This document shows, piece by piece, positions 26,109 to 36,229 of a DNA stretch of 36,705 nt. Numbering within the stretch: the first letter of the stretch is position 1; each line of letters starts with the position of its first letter. Source of the stretch: Candidatus Nanopelagicales bacterium (GTDB lineage: Bacteria > Actinomycetota > Actinomycetes > S36-B12); NCBI GenBank assembly GCA_030728405.1, contig JANQZS010000052.1, positions 1 through 36,705 of the forward strand. Reading direction: 5' to 3'. The position numbers were made by a program, and so were the translations under genes. The notes beneath the pieces were generated by a model. The model had not been told where the DNA came from. It did not search any database and worked only from the letters and a program-made list of their open reading frames with translations.

Positions 26109-28201
26109 TCGGTCTCCGCGCTAACCCGACGTTGACGAGATCGACGCCACGTATCAGCGATCACCAGAATCACCAGAAGTAGTGCTGCAGCGATAGAAAA
26201 CCACAGAGCAGCACGGGAGTATGCGGTGGTTTGCAAGGTAAGAGATCCTGGTTCCGCGAAAGCCTGACCATCCGGAGAGATGATCTCAACGGTGACGGCG
26301 AGTGGTTCTCCGCCGACGATACGCACTGGAATTTCCAGGCTGGCCCGCTTACCTCCGTCGATGGTTACGGTGTCGAGATCGTCGCTCACCAACCGGGCGG
26401 CAGGCTGACCCACCAGGCGCAGGCCAATGGATATGGGTTCGTCGAAATCATTGGCCACGGTGATGGGAACTCGGCCGGTGTCACCGCTAAAGGTGACGGT
26501 ACCGCGCGATACAACCGCCACCTTGTCGATGTCGGTGTTGAGAGCGTCCTGGATGGAATTCAACAGCTCAACGCCGTTCGTGGGGCGGGTCCGCCAGGCT
26601 GCGGAACCACTTCGCAAAAGCGCAGCCGAGATGGGTTCGGTGATATCAACTGGGTTATCCAAGATGGAGCGAAGCACGCCCAGTGATTCCTGCGCCCCCT
26701 GGATTCGGGACACATATTCGGTACTGAGTTCACGCTCACGCTGAGCACTGCCATAGTCGCTGAGGCTGCGCGGAACAGAACTCGGTGGATCACTAATGAG
26801 GTCTGCGAAGGTTGCTGAGTTCATCCAGGGACTGAGGATCAGCGCAGAGAGCATGCCGCGGAGCAGCCGCGGACTCCCCTGCCACTGCGGATCACCCGGA
26901 CCCATCACGAGGGTGCGTTGCAGTGACGGGTTCTCCAACGAGATGAAGGCTGTTTCGGCGACGAAACGTTGACGGGCATTTAACACATCTGCGGCATTGC
27001 CTTGCGGCATTCGCAGCACACCGGAAAGTTGAGAGTCAATGACGGCTGCGCGGATGGGTCCAAACTGCGTGTCGATATCGACAGAGCCGCTCGGGGTGAA
27101 ACTCACCTGCGGTGATGGCGGAAGTGCACCACTGCGCAGCACCACGGTTGAAACCCCGGCTGAAGAAAGCAGGTTGAGTGTGCCGGCATCAAGGCGACCA
27201 CCGGGGGCCCAATAGATGGTGTTTGTTGGGCGGCTTCCGGTTGCGAGTCTGGTAATCGACGGTGCGGTAGTGATGGCACGCACCACATCTCGTTCCAATT
27301 CACCGCGCAGCAGAGCCTCGGCATCTACATCTGCATAGGGCAGTGACCAGAAGGGGTGTTCATCGGCTACATCCTGGAATTTTTCCAACCACAGGGATGC
27401 GGCCGCCGAGTTTGTTCCGGCAGTGATTCCGTCGGCGCTGCTCACCAAATAGTTATCGGTCATGGCGCGCACCGACTGTGCGAGGGCGGGGTCGAGCACC
27501 CATGAAACGGAATCACCAGCCTGGGTACCGATGGTAAGGAGGCGATCCAACCGACCGCCGGAGCTGATCTCTCGCGGCATGAGGTCGCCCAAAAAAACAC
27601 CATCGGCGGTGCGCCCAGGCCAAGTGGACAGCGGCCACAGCCAGACAAGATTTAACGGCGCATCGGGTTTATCGGGTAGCCACGGCAGCAGTGTTCGTGC
27701 GACGGCGAGGACGGCGTAGCCAACATTGGGGTCAACACCCACCAGTTGGACACCAATCACATAAACCCCCGCCCGCGGCAGCGGAATCTGCTCGATAGGC
27801 ACGCGCAGCCGAAACTCCTCCCGCCCGCCTGGAGCCAGCACATCGGTGACCGCCCTGGTGGTTTGACCGATTGCGAACCCGTCGTAGGAGGTATCGCCAT
27901 TACCGACGGACTCAATGGCATCGCGGCTCAAAAGTGGCTCGGGGGAAATTGTGACCCGCACGGAAAGTTCGGTCAGATTAAGGCTGCCGAGATTTGCGAT
28001 TCGACCAGACAGAATTAGCGTGCTGCGCCGGTTGGGGGCGAGTGGGGAAAGGTCTTTCAGTTGCAGTGACGCTGCACTGCTTTGCGGTTCATCAACGGCT
28101 TGGGCTGGGGTACTCATTCCACCCCAGCCAAACACCACTGAGACAACAGCGAGCACACAAAGAACACAGCCGCCACGCGCGAGCTTCCCGGGTGTGTTCA
28201 C
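26105..28201 (-). CDS. DUF6049 family secreted, membrane-anchored protein (Rv3909-like)
   Basis: A 698-residue protein with an N-terminal signal peptide (probable cleavage after A-Q-A, residue 35), a large extracytoplasmic part and one C-terminal membrane segment near 660-685, followed by a basic tail (RRSRQRR). The outer part begins and ends with Ig-like segments ([40 protein letters not shown]). Homologues such as Rv3909 lie next to murJ across actinobacteria, but the function is unknown. It starts with GTG overlapping the Nudix stop and ends overlapping murJ, so the three genes are translationally coupled. A role in cell-envelope assembly is inferred from position only. Confidence 0.85.
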   Translation of the reverse strand: MNTPGKLARGGCVLCVLAVVSVVFGWGGMSTPAQAVDEPQSSAASLQLKDLSPLAPNRRSTLILSGRIANLGSLNLTELSVRVTISPEPLLSRDAIESVGNGDTSYDGFAIGQTTRAVTDVLAPGGREEFRLRVPIEQIPLPRAGVYVIGVQLVGVDPNVGYAVLAVARTLLPWLPDKPDAPLNLVWLWPLSTWPGRTADGVFLGDLMPREISSGGRLDRLLTIGTQAGDSVSWVLDPALAQSVRAMTDNYLVSSADGITAGTNSAAASLWLEKFQDVADEHPFWSLPYADVDAEALLRGELERDVVRAITTAPSITRLATGSRPTNTIYWAPGGRLDAGTLNLLSSAGVSTVVLRSGALPPSPQVSFTPSGSVDIDTQFGPIRAAVIDSQLSGVLRMPQGNAADVLNARQRFVAETAFISLENPSLQRTLVMGPGDPQWQGSPRLLRGMLSALILSPWMNSATFADLISDPPSSVPRSLSDYGSAQRERELSTEYVSRIQGAQESLGVLRSILDNPVDITEPISAALLRSGSAAWRTRPTNGVELLNSIQDALNTDIDKVAVVSRGTVTFSGDTGRVPITVANDFDEPISIGLRLVGQPAARLVSDDLDTVTIDGGKRASLEIPVRIVGGEPLAVTVEIISPDGQAFAEPGSLTLQTTAYSRAALWFSIAAALLLVILVIADTWRRSRQRRVSAETE

Positions 28202-28710
28202 CCGGCACCAGCGAGGAAATCGGGGAGGCGATCAAGGAGTCGTCGCTCGTCGGCGTAGGCCAGGCGCTGGCGTAAATCAGACACGTTGACCCAGGCCACC
28301 TGGTCTACTTCCGCATCAGTGTCGGACAATTCCCCGCCGGCGGCTTCCATCAGGAAATGGTGCACAGTCTTATGGATACGACGATTCTCGGCGATGAACC
28401 AAAAGTCAATCGTGCCCAGGGATGCGACAAGACGGCCCCGAATCCCGGTTTCTTCCTCCACCTCGCGCAGGGCAGCATCCTCAGCCGTTTCACCCGCCTC
28501 AAGATGACCTTTGGGCAGGGACCACACCAGCCGGCCACGACGGTCATGGCGAGCGATGAGGGCCGCACGCGGCTCAATTTCGGTCCGATCTATGACCAGG
28601 CCACCGGCTGAGGTCTCCTCAACCCGAGGCATCGTCCCTCGAGTACGAGGCCGACGCAGGGTGGCCGGCGTGGGCTCACCACCGTAGTGAGCGTCGGCAG
28701 GAGTGGGCAT
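28198..28710 (-). CDS. Nudix hydrolase (MutT4-like)
   Basis: A 170-residue pyrophosphohydrolase. The Nudix box occupies residues 68-90 ([17 protein letters not shown] then EEETGI), with all metal-binding glutamates present. The basic N-terminal 25 residues may be disordered; ATG 28632 ([11 protein letters not shown]) is an alternative start. Its place before DUF6049-murJ and opposite pcnA matches mutT4 (Rv3908) of M. tuberculosis. The substrate, whether oxidised nucleotides or others, cannot be deduced. It heads the long leftward cluster. Confidence 0.9.
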   Translation of the reverse strand: MPTPADAHYGGEPTPATLRRPRTRGTMPRVEETSAGGLVIDRTEIEPRAALIARHDRRGRLVWSLPKGHLEAGETAEDAALREVEEETGIRGRLVASLGTIDFWFIAENRRIHKTVHHFLMEAAGGELSDTDAEVDQVAWVNVSDLRQRLAYADERRLLDRLPDFLAGAG

Positions 28711-28806
28711 GTCCTGAGGATAACCGCACGGACGTACTGGCCCTCGAAGGTACGATGATCGGCCGCGTTAGGCTGCGTCATCGTGTACGGGCCGCAGAAT
28801 GCATCT

Positions 28807-30234
28807 ATGGACCCGCATTTTTCTGGGGCTGCCCACCTGGTCACCATTGCTGCTGAACTACAGGGCCTCGTTGACCGGTTTATCGCCGCAGATTATGAGA
28901 TTGCGCTCGTGGGCGGATCAGTTCGCGACACACTCATCGGCCGGCTGGATGCTGCAAGCGATATTGACCTCACCACGAATGCGCGCCCCGAACAGATCAG
29001 TGAACTTCTCAACGGGTGGGCAGATTCCGTGTGGGAGGTTGGTGCACGGTTTGGCACCATCGCTGCTCGCCGGGGTGAGCGTGAACTAGAGATTACGACC
29101 TATCGACGCGAGGCCTATCAGCCGGAATCGCGTAAACCAGAGGTGACGTACGGCGATTCACTGGCCGGGGATTTGCAGCGACGCGACTTCACGATCAACG
29201 CGATGGCGGTAATACTTCCCACGCTGGAGTTCATTGATCTGCACGGTGGGATGAGTGATCTGCGAGAGGGGGTACTACGCACCCCCATCGCTGCTGAAGA
29301 ATCATTTCAGGATGATCCGTTGCGCATGATGCGGGCGGCTCGATTCGCTGCCCAACTGAACATGACGGTGGATGCAGCGGTGATAGCAGCAATGACATCT
29401 TTGGCCGGGCGCCTGGAGATCGTTTCGGCGGAGCGTATTCGAGAAGAGTTCTCCAAGATCTTGATGGCAACAAGTCCGCGAATGGGTTTGGAGATTTTGA
29501 CCCAGACTGGGCTAGCTGAGTTTGTACTTCCGGAACTGCCCGCTCTCCAGTTGGAACTTGATGAACACCACCGACATAAGGATGTGTACGAACACTCCAT
29601 CACCGTGCTTGAGCAAGCTATTGATCTAGAGTCAATGCACGAACCCCAGTGCGCTCCAGATCTGGTGCTACGCCTAGCCGCACTGCTCCACGACATTGGT
29701 AAGCCTCGCACCCGCAAGTTCGAAGCTGATGGAGGAGTGTCGTTTCATCATCACGAAGTGGTGGGTGCGCGCATGGTGCGTAAGCGACTGCAGGCCATGC
29801 GTTATCCCAATGACATCGTGAACTCCGTGGCTGATCTCACCGAATTGCATCTTCGGTTCCATGGTTACGGGACCGGTGTCTGGTCTGATGCAGCAGTACG
29901 CCGGTATGTCCGAGACGCGGGCGATCAACTGCTTCGTCTACACAAATTGACCAGGGCTGACTGCACCACCCGAAATAAGCGTCGAGCACAAACCCTGCAG
30001 CGCGCTTACGACGACTTAGAAGCGCGGATCGCTCAGTTGGCCGAGCAGGAAGAGTTGGATGCAATTCGGCCTGCCCTTGATGGCAACCAAATCATGGAGT
30101 TGCTCGGGCTCACACCTGGACGTGAAGTGGGTCAGGCCTACCGCTATCTCATGGAACTACGCCTTGATCTCGGGCCGATGTCGCAGGCACAGGCTGAAGA
30201 TCATCTGCGCAGTTGGTGGGCGAATCGTTCGTAG
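28807..30234 (+). CDS. pcnA: CCA tRNA nucleotidyltransferase (PcnA/Cca family) with HD domain
   Basis: Adds or repairs the 3'-terminal CCA of tRNAs. The nucleotidyltransferase motif is LVGGSVRDTLIGR followed by SDIDLTT (catalytic aspartates), then RDFTINAMAV, DPLRMMRAARFAAQL, and a C-terminal HD domain with LLHDIGKPRTR and FHHHEVVGARM. ATG 28807 gives 475 residues; GTG 28783 is an alternative. Neither has a clear ribosome binding site, so a leaderless transcript is possible. It is divergent from the Nudix gene and its stop is only 4 bp from the stop of the facing membrane-protein gene. The tRNA-Ile in this window lacks an encoded CCA, in line with a need for this enzyme. Confidence 0.93.
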   Translation: MDPHFSGAAHLVTIAAELQGLVDRFIAADYEIALVGGSVRDTLIGRLDAASDIDLTTNARPEQISELLNGWADSVWEVGARFGTIAARRGERELEITTYRREAYQPESRKPEVTYGDSLAGDLQRRDFTINAMAVILPTLEFIDLHGGMSDLREGVLRTPIAAEESFQDDPLRMMRAARFAAQLNMTVDAAVIAAMTSLAGRLEIVSAERIREEFSKILMATSPRMGLEILTQTGLAEFVLPELPALQLELDEHHRHKDVYEHSITVLEQAIDLESMHEPQCAPDLVLRLAALLHDIGKPRTRKFEADGGVSFHHHEVVGARMVRKRLQAMRYPNDIVNSVADLTELHLRFHGYGTGVWSDAAVRRYVRDAGDQLLRLHKLTRADCTTRNKRRAQTLQRAYDDLEARIAQLAEQEELDAIRPALDGNQIMELLGLTPGREVGQAYRYLMELRLDLGPMSQAQAEDHLRSWWANRS

Positions 30235-30238
30235 TCGC

Positions 30239-31444
30239 CTACTCGGTGAGGATGACCACTTCCTTTATGGGCTCCTGCGTCGCCCGCATACTCAAGATCG
30301 ATACGAGTTCTAAAGCGATGAGCGCAATCAGGGCTGCCAGCAGGGTGCGTGCCACGCTGAGGTCATTGCCGACCACCACGATGAGGATAAATACGGTCGC
30401 GATGGCAATGTGTAACCACCGACGTTGGCGCAGGACCCACGGTGCCGCAGCAACGACGGGGCCATCGGGAAGCGCGCTGGCGATACGGGAATTTAAGGTG
30501 TCGTGCGCCCCGCGAAGTTCTCGGACCAGTGCTGACCGACTCTGCCACCAGCCACTGACGGCGATGATGACACCGAGGAGCAACGTGACTGCGCCGGCAT
30601 TGATCAAGAAGGCAAAGAGTTGGTCGTAGAAGACCGTTGACGCCGGGCCGAACGGAGTGCCAATGAGAGTGTTGTCGAAGGTAGAACGGCCAATGTGGAG
30701 CCCGATCACGAGGGCAAGCCCGATGAGCACAACAGCGCCACCAGCCAGAGCGGTTGTGCGTGGGCGACGTCGCGCCAGTGCGACGGATAACACGAAAAGC
30801 CCGATTGCGGCGAAGAGTAGATAGGTGAGCACGGGCGAGGTAATGGCGTAGATCGTGCGGATCTGGGCGAGCTGGGGGGCCTGCAGAAGCACGATTTTTT
30901 GGTCTGTTTCAGGGATTTTGATGTTGGCGGCAAAGGAAAAGCCACGATCAACCAAGCCCTGCTGGATCGCTTCAAAAAGTTTCGTGGTGTCCAAGACGAT
31001 CTCATCATCCTCGAGGCCAACCGGTCCGGCACGACCCTCCAAGATGGCCATCAATGATTGCTGGGCAGCACGATTGGCGATGTCCCAGAGTCCCTGGAAT
31101 TGTTCTGACTGCACAATCCGAAGGGTGACTTCGTTGATGAGGGAATCGATTGCCCCGGTGAGGATAGGCTTGATTAGCGCCAGTTGTGGCCGTTGCTCGA
31201 CGAGATCGCCGAAAATATCATCCAGGATTTGATCGGGATTAATCTGGGCTTCAATGCGGTCGGCTAGGTACACCGCGAGGGCGTCCTGCACGGCTGGATC
31301 ACTGGAGAGTGGACCCACAGTTTCGATATAGCGTTCTGAATCTGTCACGGTGCGCTGCGCCCAGTAACCGATGATTCCCACGGGCAGCAGAACCACGGCA
31401 AGAGCAAAAGCCACAATGCTAGCGATCATGCGCATCCGCATCAT
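30239..31444 (-). CDS. Integral membrane protein of unknown function with extracytoplasmic domain
   Basis: A 401-residue protein. A first membrane segment (about 7-29) is followed by an extracytoplasmic domain to about residue 215 (YWAQRTVTDSERYIETVGPL; DPAVQDALAVYLADRIEAQ), then several membrane segments (about 216-238, 245-266, 285-310, 343-362, 365-385) and a short tail. I have seen similar proteins in Streptomyces annotated only as integral membrane proteins, with the same T-x-x-D-x-x-Y-x-x-x-V-x-P-L and DPAVQ patterns. No function is known to me. It starts within the stop of the upstream MFS gene (ATGA overlap). Confidence 0.75.
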   Translation of the reverse strand: MMRMRMIASIVAFALAVVLLPVGIIGYWAQRTVTDSERYIETVGPLSSDPAVQDALAVYLADRIEAQINPDQILDDIFGDLVEQRPQLALIKPILTGAIDSLINEVTLRIVQSEQFQGLWDIANRAAQQSLMAILEGRAGPVGLEDDEIVLDTTKLFEAIQQGLVDRGFSFAANIKIPETDQKIVLLQAPQLAQIRTIYAITSPVLTYLLFAAIGLFVLSVALARRRPRTTALAGGAVVLIGLALVIGLHIGRSTFDNTLIGTPFGPASTVFYDQLFAFLINAGAVTLLLGVIIAVSGWWQSRSALVRELRGAHDTLNSRIASALPDGPVVAAAPWVLRQRRWLHIAIATVFILIVVVGNDLSVARTLLAALIALIALELVSILSMRATQEPIKEVVILTE

Positions 31445-32712
31445 GCGCTCACCATATACCGTCGGTAAGCGGCCGCGGTCACCCCGAGCAGCACACCTAC
31501 GCCGAGGTATACCGGCAGCGACACGCCGGAATCAGCAGCGGTGAAGGCCACGATGGCTACGCCGGCAACCAAGGAGCCGTTGACCGCAATATCAAACAGC
31601 GCAAAAACCCGACCTAGAAAAGCGTCGCCAATTTCCCGCTGCACCAGGGTGTCGCTGCATACCTTGAGACCCTGGGAGGTAAAGCCCAGGGAGAATGCAG
31701 CGATGATCAGCGGCCACAATTCACGCGTCTGCGCCGCGGCGAAAGTACCCAGCGGCACGGTGATCGCGGCTTGGCCCAGGATCAGTACGCTCCAGCGAAC
31801 ATAGCCGCGGCGTCTCGTTTGTCCTGGCGTAATGACCGCGCCGAGGAGTGCACCGGTTGCCGCACCAGCGGTAATGAATACAAATTGCCCGAGTGCGGTA
31901 TCAGCGTCACCGGCAGCACCGAGGGAGTTACGGGTGAGTAGCAGGGCAATGACCGTGAGGCCACCGAAAGCAATGCGCTGCATCATTACTGCGAGCACCG
32001 CTCGACCAGCAATGGGATGACGGTGCAACATGATCACCCCATCAGCGAAACCGCGAATCACCGCGCGAAAGGTGTCGCCAACGGCGTCGGTGTCCGGACC
32101 CAAGCGATTCTTGGCGAGGCCCATCATGGGCAGTGCAGCTAAGACATAGCCGATCATGGCGCAGGCTAGAACAACGACACTGCCGGTATCGCCACCCCCG
32201 GCCAGCTGCCTGATGCCGAATCCGGCGAGGCCCCCGATCGTTGCTGCGATGGTGCCCGAAGTGGGTGTGAGCGCATTCGCCGTGACGAGCATGGGGCCGT
32301 CGACTACATGGGGAAGTGATGCGGAAAGACCGGCGAGTACGAAACGGCCGACCCCGAGAACGACAAGGACGACCACCGCCAAACTGATGCCATCGTTCTT
32401 TTGCAGCACCAGTGCCGCGATCGCAATGAGAATGACGGCGCGGCTGAGGTTCGCATAGACCAGTACCTGGCGACGGCGCCAACGGTCGAGCAGTACCCCG
32501 GCGAAGGGGCCGATGAAGGAGTAGGGCAGGAACAGCACGGCGAACGCGGCGGCGACGCTGGTCGCCGTTGGTTGACGTTCGGGTGAGAAGAGAACAAACG
32601 TGGCCAGCGCCGCCTGAAGGAGTCCATCGGCGGCCTGTCCGATGAGGCGCGTGGCATAGAGCCGTCGAAATGCTCCGACGGTGAGGATCGATCTTAAATT
32701 GGCTAGCGCCAC
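31441..32712 (-). CDS. MFS transporter
   Basis: A 423-residue major facilitator with about 12 membrane segments. The loop between segments 2 and 3 has motif A in the form FAGVLLDRWRRRQVLVYANL, and the second half has the related pattern after GAVITPGQTRRRGYVRW. The start is GTG at 32712. The type resembles single-gene drug or unknown-substrate exporters of the MFS_3/arabinose-efflux group. The substrate cannot be inferred. It is translationally coupled to the downstream membrane protein. Confidence 0.85.
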   Translation of the reverse strand: MALANLRSILTVGAFRRLYATRLIGQAADGLLQAALATFVLFSPERQPTATSVAAAFAVLFLPYSFIGPFAGVLLDRWRRRQVLVYANLSRAVILIAIAALVLQKNDGISLAVVVLVVLGVGRFVLAGLSASLPHVVDGPMLVTANALTPTSGTIAATIGGLAGFGIRQLAGGGDTGSVVVLACAMIGYVLAALPMMGLAKNRLGPDTDAVGDTFRAVIRGFADGVIMLHRHPIAGRAVLAVMMQRIAFGGLTVIALLLTRNSLGAAGDADTALGQFVFITAGAATGALLGAVITPGQTRRRGYVRWSVLILGQAAITVPLGTFAAAQTRELWPLIIAAFSLGFTSQGLKVCSDTLVQREIGDAFLGRVFALFDIAVNGSLVAGVAIVAFTAADSGVSLPVYLGVGVLLGVTAAAYRRYMVSA

Positions 32713-32761
32713 GTGCGCAGACTAACGGCTCAGGGTGGGTGTGGCGTTGCTGCACATGGGG

Positions 32762-33637
32762 CTAGGACAGGATGTTCTTTCGATCGAAGCGCACGATGGC
32801 GACGGCCACGAGAATGGCGAAGACAACCACACTGTAGGCCACACCGATGGCCATGTCTTCCCAGACAATCACGGTGCCCAGTGCATCAATCCAGGAGCCG
32901 CCATAGTCGGTGGGTAGGAGTCGGCGTAGATCACCGAGGGCTTCAATGGCATCAAGAATATTGGCGACGATCACGATGACGACCGCCCCACCCACAGCGC
33001 CTAGGGGTACGTCGGTGGAGACGCTGAGTAAAAATGCGATACCGCCGGTCACGAGAAGGGTAATCAGGATGTATCCGATGATTACCGCCATACGGGTGGC
33101 TGATTCACCCAGGGTGAACGTGCCACTGATGGGACTGGTGAGTGGCTGGGAACCGAAAGCGATCCAGCCAACGATAAAGGACACCAGAACCAAGGTGAGA
33201 GTGACCAAAACAGTGAGGAGTAATCCCACGATGAGTTTCGCTCGTAGCAGGCGTCGGCGCTGCACCGGCGCGGCCAGGAGATAGCGCATGGTCGACCAAC
33301 TAGCTTCGCTGGCCACCGTGTCACCGAGAAACATGGCGATCAAGATCGTGAGCAGAAAACCCGAGGAAAAGAACATCATGGTGAGGGTGAAGTTCCAGGC
33401 GCCCGTGGTGGCCAGGCCCACGAGGTCAAGATCACCATCACCAAACCCACCGCCGTTGCCAGACGGTCCAAACTTGACCGCAGCGACGACCACGATAGGC
33501 AGTGCAATAACGAGGAGAAACGCGATGAACGTGCGCTTGCGGCGCACCTGACGAATGAACTCGGTGGGAACGGTGAGCGTACGTCGGGGGTTGTAGCGCA
33601 CTTCGTTGCCCTGGCTAGTATTTACGCTTGTGGTCAT
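32762..33637 (-). CDS. ABC transporter permease (ABC-2 type)
   Basis: A 291-residue membrane protein with about six segments. After a cytoplasmic N-terminus (TLTVPTEFIRQVRRKRTF) come the first segment, a large outside loop, and the typical cytoplasmic MRYLLAAPVQRRRLLRAKL coupling stretch. The closing helix reads MAIGVAYSVVVFAILVAVAI. It overlaps the stop of the hydrolase-ABC fusion gene (ATGA, 33634-33637) and is surely its partner permease. It belongs to the NatB/ABC-2 group; the exported substrate is unknown. Confidence 0.88.
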   Translation of the reverse strand: MTTSVNTSQGNEVRYNPRRTLTVPTEFIRQVRRKRTFIAFLLVIALPIVVVAAVKFGPSGNGGGFGDGDLDLVGLATTGAWNFTLTMMFFSSGFLLTILIAMFLGDTVASEASWSTMRYLLAAPVQRRRLLRAKLIVGLLLTVLVTLTLVLVSFIVGWIAFGSQPLTSPISGTFTLGESATRMAVIIGYILITLLVTGGIAFLLSVSTDVPLGAVGGAVVIVIVANILDAIEALGDLRRLLPTDYGGSWIDALGTVIVWEDMAIGVAYSVVVFAILVAVAIVRFDRKNILS

Positions 33638-36132
33638 ACCGTGTGCCCCTCGCCGACTAGTTCTAAAAACACATCTTCAAGTCGACGCCCGCTGCGTCCG
33701 GCCAGAAGGGACTCAACAGTGCCCTGGGAAATCACCCTGCCGTGATTCATGACCACCACATGTGAACAGGTTTGCTCCACTTCGGAAAGAAGGTGGGAGG
33801 AAATGATGACCGTCTTACCGGTGGCTGCATAGTCCTGGACCACCTGGCGCATGTGTCGTATCTGGGGCGGATCAAGTCCGTTGGTGGGCTCATCGAGCAT
33901 GAGCAGGTCAGGTAGTCCGAGCATGGCCTGAGCGATACCGAGTCGCTGGCGCATTCCTTGGCTGTAGGTACGCACCTTGCGATCAACAGCGTCGCCAAGT
34001 CCGGCGATGTCGAGTACTTCATCAAGATGCGGGTTACCCACCCGACCGCTGGCCCGCCAGTAAATGTCAAGGTTTGCCTTCCCGCTGAGGTGCGGTAGAA
34101 AACCGGGGCCCTCAACGAAGGAACCCACGCGCGAGAGCACGGAGGCACCGGCAGAAACACGCTGGCCGAACACAAATACCGCGCCCTGCGTGGGTCGAAG
34201 TAGGCCCATCACCATGCGCATCGTGGTGGTTTTGCCCGCACCGTTGGGGCCAAGCAGGCCGAGAACGATTCCGGGCGGAACAGTGAAATCTACGCCGTCA
34301 ACCGCGCGGAGTCCGCCGGAGAACTCTTGGACCAGATCGACCACGGCAACCGGGGTCTGGAGGAGTTGGTCATCAACGGCTGGTTTCGCCGGGCGCGGGC
34401 GCACCAACCGGACGACCACGGCCAGGGCGATCACAATGAGGAGGGCGCCGAGGAGCCACCACCACGTGGCCACCCCACCACTGGCTGCGGTGGTTGCCAC
34501 ATTGGGAATGGTGAGGGAGGGCGCGGCCAAACCGATGGAATACACCGCGGGACCCGGTGGCATCGCGAATCCCTGATCAGTGGTGGAAACGGTGAGGGCA
34601 AGTCGGTCACCGGCCGCCCATTCGGTGACGATGGTGGGTAATTCAATGGTGATCTCGATCGGCTCTGGACCGACACGATCAAGTCGAATGGGGGCCACCA
34701 GCCCGTTGGGAAGTGTTTGCCTATCGGTGCCAGACACGATCCGAACACCGGCGAAGAGCGTGACGTCGGTGACCGGTTCAGTCGATGACACCGTGAGGGT
34801 GGCGGTGGGTGAGCCAATAATGCGCCCGGCTTCGTTTATCGGCATTGAGATGAAGCCGGCGGATTGCTGTGGCACGGGAAGGGAAAGCGCGGCTCCGAAA
34901 CGCGCGGCGAGCCCACCTGCTCCGGGCAGTGCGGTAATCGCCGAAGGCACCCCACCTGCGGGAGCGAGAATTTGTTGTGGCGGCCCAAGCAGGGCAATCT
35001 CGGTGGATTCATCACCCCCGATTCCCGGATAGGTCGGTGCGGTGACAACAGAAACCGTGCCCAAAGCACGATCACTGATGGCTGAACCTTCTACAACAGA
35101 TATGGAGAAGTCATTGGCGACGGCGGGTCCGTCGAGCAGATGAGCGGTGAACCACTCGGCGGTGAGTTCACGCAGACGTTCAGTTTCGCTGACACCCCCG
35201 TCGTGGCCAGCAGCATGCCAAAGGACCTTCAGTGGGGTGTCCGGATTAGCTTCGGCGATCTGCTGGGCGTTGGCGTTGAGTTGATTTAATGGAAAGAGCG
35301 AATCAGACTGACCGCCGCCGAGCATGGTGGGAACGGTGATCCTGTCGGTAATGCTCTGCGGTGAAGAAGCCGCCATGAGCGCGGCACCTTCGTCGGTGAT
35401 TGTGCCGGTGGTGGCCGCCAGGTTGTATGCCTGGCACCACTGCTCGGTGAATCGACCGCATCCGTCAATGGGTCCACCGGAGAGCCCAGAACTGAAAAAC
35501 AGCGCTGCCCATAACTGCTTGTACACACCAAGTTCGGTCGAGTTCAATACACTTTGGGGAAATAGCGAGGTCTGCAGATTGTTCCAGGTGATATCGGCTG
35601 CGATGGCATCCACGCGGGGGTCATAGCCGGCCACCATGAGTGATAGCGCTCCGCCGTAAGAACCACCGGCAAAACCAACGCGTGGGTCCCCGGGGGAATC
35701 TTGAATCACCGCGTCGGATTCAGCGAGATAATCAATGATTCGGCTAGCGTCGGCAACTTCGTAGTCAGGTGCGTTGAGAGAAATTGAACCCGTTGATGCG
35801 CCAAAGCCGCGGGCAGAATACGCCACCACGACGAAACCTTGATCCACCATGAATTGTGCATCTTCAGCCACGGAGGTTTTGCTTCCGCCGAAACCGTGTG
35901 CAAGAACGACCGCTGGAGCCGGGGTTTGTTCCGGAAGATAAATATCAGCTTCGATGGTGACCGGGGTGCCCTCTGTTGCACTTGTGGGACCACCATCGAT
36001 GGTGATGGCTGCCGGGTTCGACTCTGCCTGGGCCGGTGTGGCGATCGCTAGCGGGCTGAGAGTGAGCCCAAGAGCAACGCAGGCGGCAGCTGCAGCACGG
36101 GTGACAATGCGTGAATGAAAAAGAGTCAACAT
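33634..36132 (-). CDS. Fusion protein: secreted alpha/beta hydrolase (S15/CocE-like), membrane segment, cytoplasmic ABC ATPase
   Basis: An 832-residue single frame. Residues 1-36 are a signal peptide ending A-Q-A-E. Residues ~40-330 are an alpha/beta hydrolase with the nucleophile elbow GFAGGSYGGAL (Ser near 159), a candidate Asp near 277 (GGGQSDSLFP) and His near 309 (HAAGHDGG). Residues ~340-545 form a beta-rich domain like the C-terminal part of X-Pro dipeptidyl-peptidase/CocE proteins. A membrane segment lies at about 550-575. Residues ~590-832 are a complete ABC ATPase: Walker A GPNGAGKTTT (~629), signature YSQGMRQRLGIAQAM (~726), Walker B LLMLDEPTNGLDPPQ (~744) and the H-loop ISSHLLSEVE. 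The topology places the hydrolase outside and the ATPase inside. The coupled permease follows. Substrate unknown. Confidence 0.9.
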   Translation of the reverse strand: MLTLFHSRIVTRAAAAACVALGLTLSPLAIATPAQAESNPAAITIDGGPTSATEGTPVTIEADIYLPEQTPAPAVVLAHGFGGSKTSVAEDAQFMVDQGFVVVAYSARGFGASTGSISLNAPDYEVADASRIIDYLAESDAVIQDSPGDPRVGFAGGSYGGALSLMVAGYDPRVDAIAADITWNNLQTSLFPQSVLNSTELGVYKQLWAALFFSSGLSGGPIDGCGRFTEQWCQAYNLAATTGTITDEGAALMAASSPQSITDRITVPTMLGGGQSDSLFPLNQLNANAQQIAEANPDTPLKVLWHAAGHDGGVSETERLRELTAEWFTAHLLDGPAVANDFSISVVEGSAISDRALGTVSVVTAPTYPGIGGDESTEIALLGPPQQILAPAGGVPSAITALPGAGGLAARFGAALSLPVPQQSAGFISMPINEAGRIIGSPTATLTVSSTEPVTDVTLFAGVRIVSGTDRQTLPNGLVAPIRLDRVGPEPIEITIELPTIVTEWAAGDRLALTVSTTDQGFAMPPGPAVYSIGLAAPSLTIPNVATTAASGGVATWWWLLGALLIVIALAVVVRLVRPRPAKPAVDDQLLQTPVAVVDLVQEFSGGLRAVDGVDFTVPPGIVLGLLGPNGAGKTTTMRMVMGLLRPTQGAVFVFGQRVSAGASVLSRVGSFVEGPGFLPHLSGKANLDIYWRASGRVGNPHLDEVLDIAGLGDAVDRKVRTYSQGMRQRLGIAQAMLGLPDLLMLDEPTNGLDPPQIRHMRQVVQDYAATGKTVIISSHLLSEVEQTCSHVVVMNHGRVISQGTVESLLAGRSGRRLEDVFLELVGEGHTV

Positions 36133-36229
36133 GTTCCCGCCATAGGATCACCTTATGTTGTGCCTGCCCACGTCGCAGTTACGCAGGAGCGCCGATGCGC
36201 CGATGCGAGCGACTCGTTAGATTCATTCA

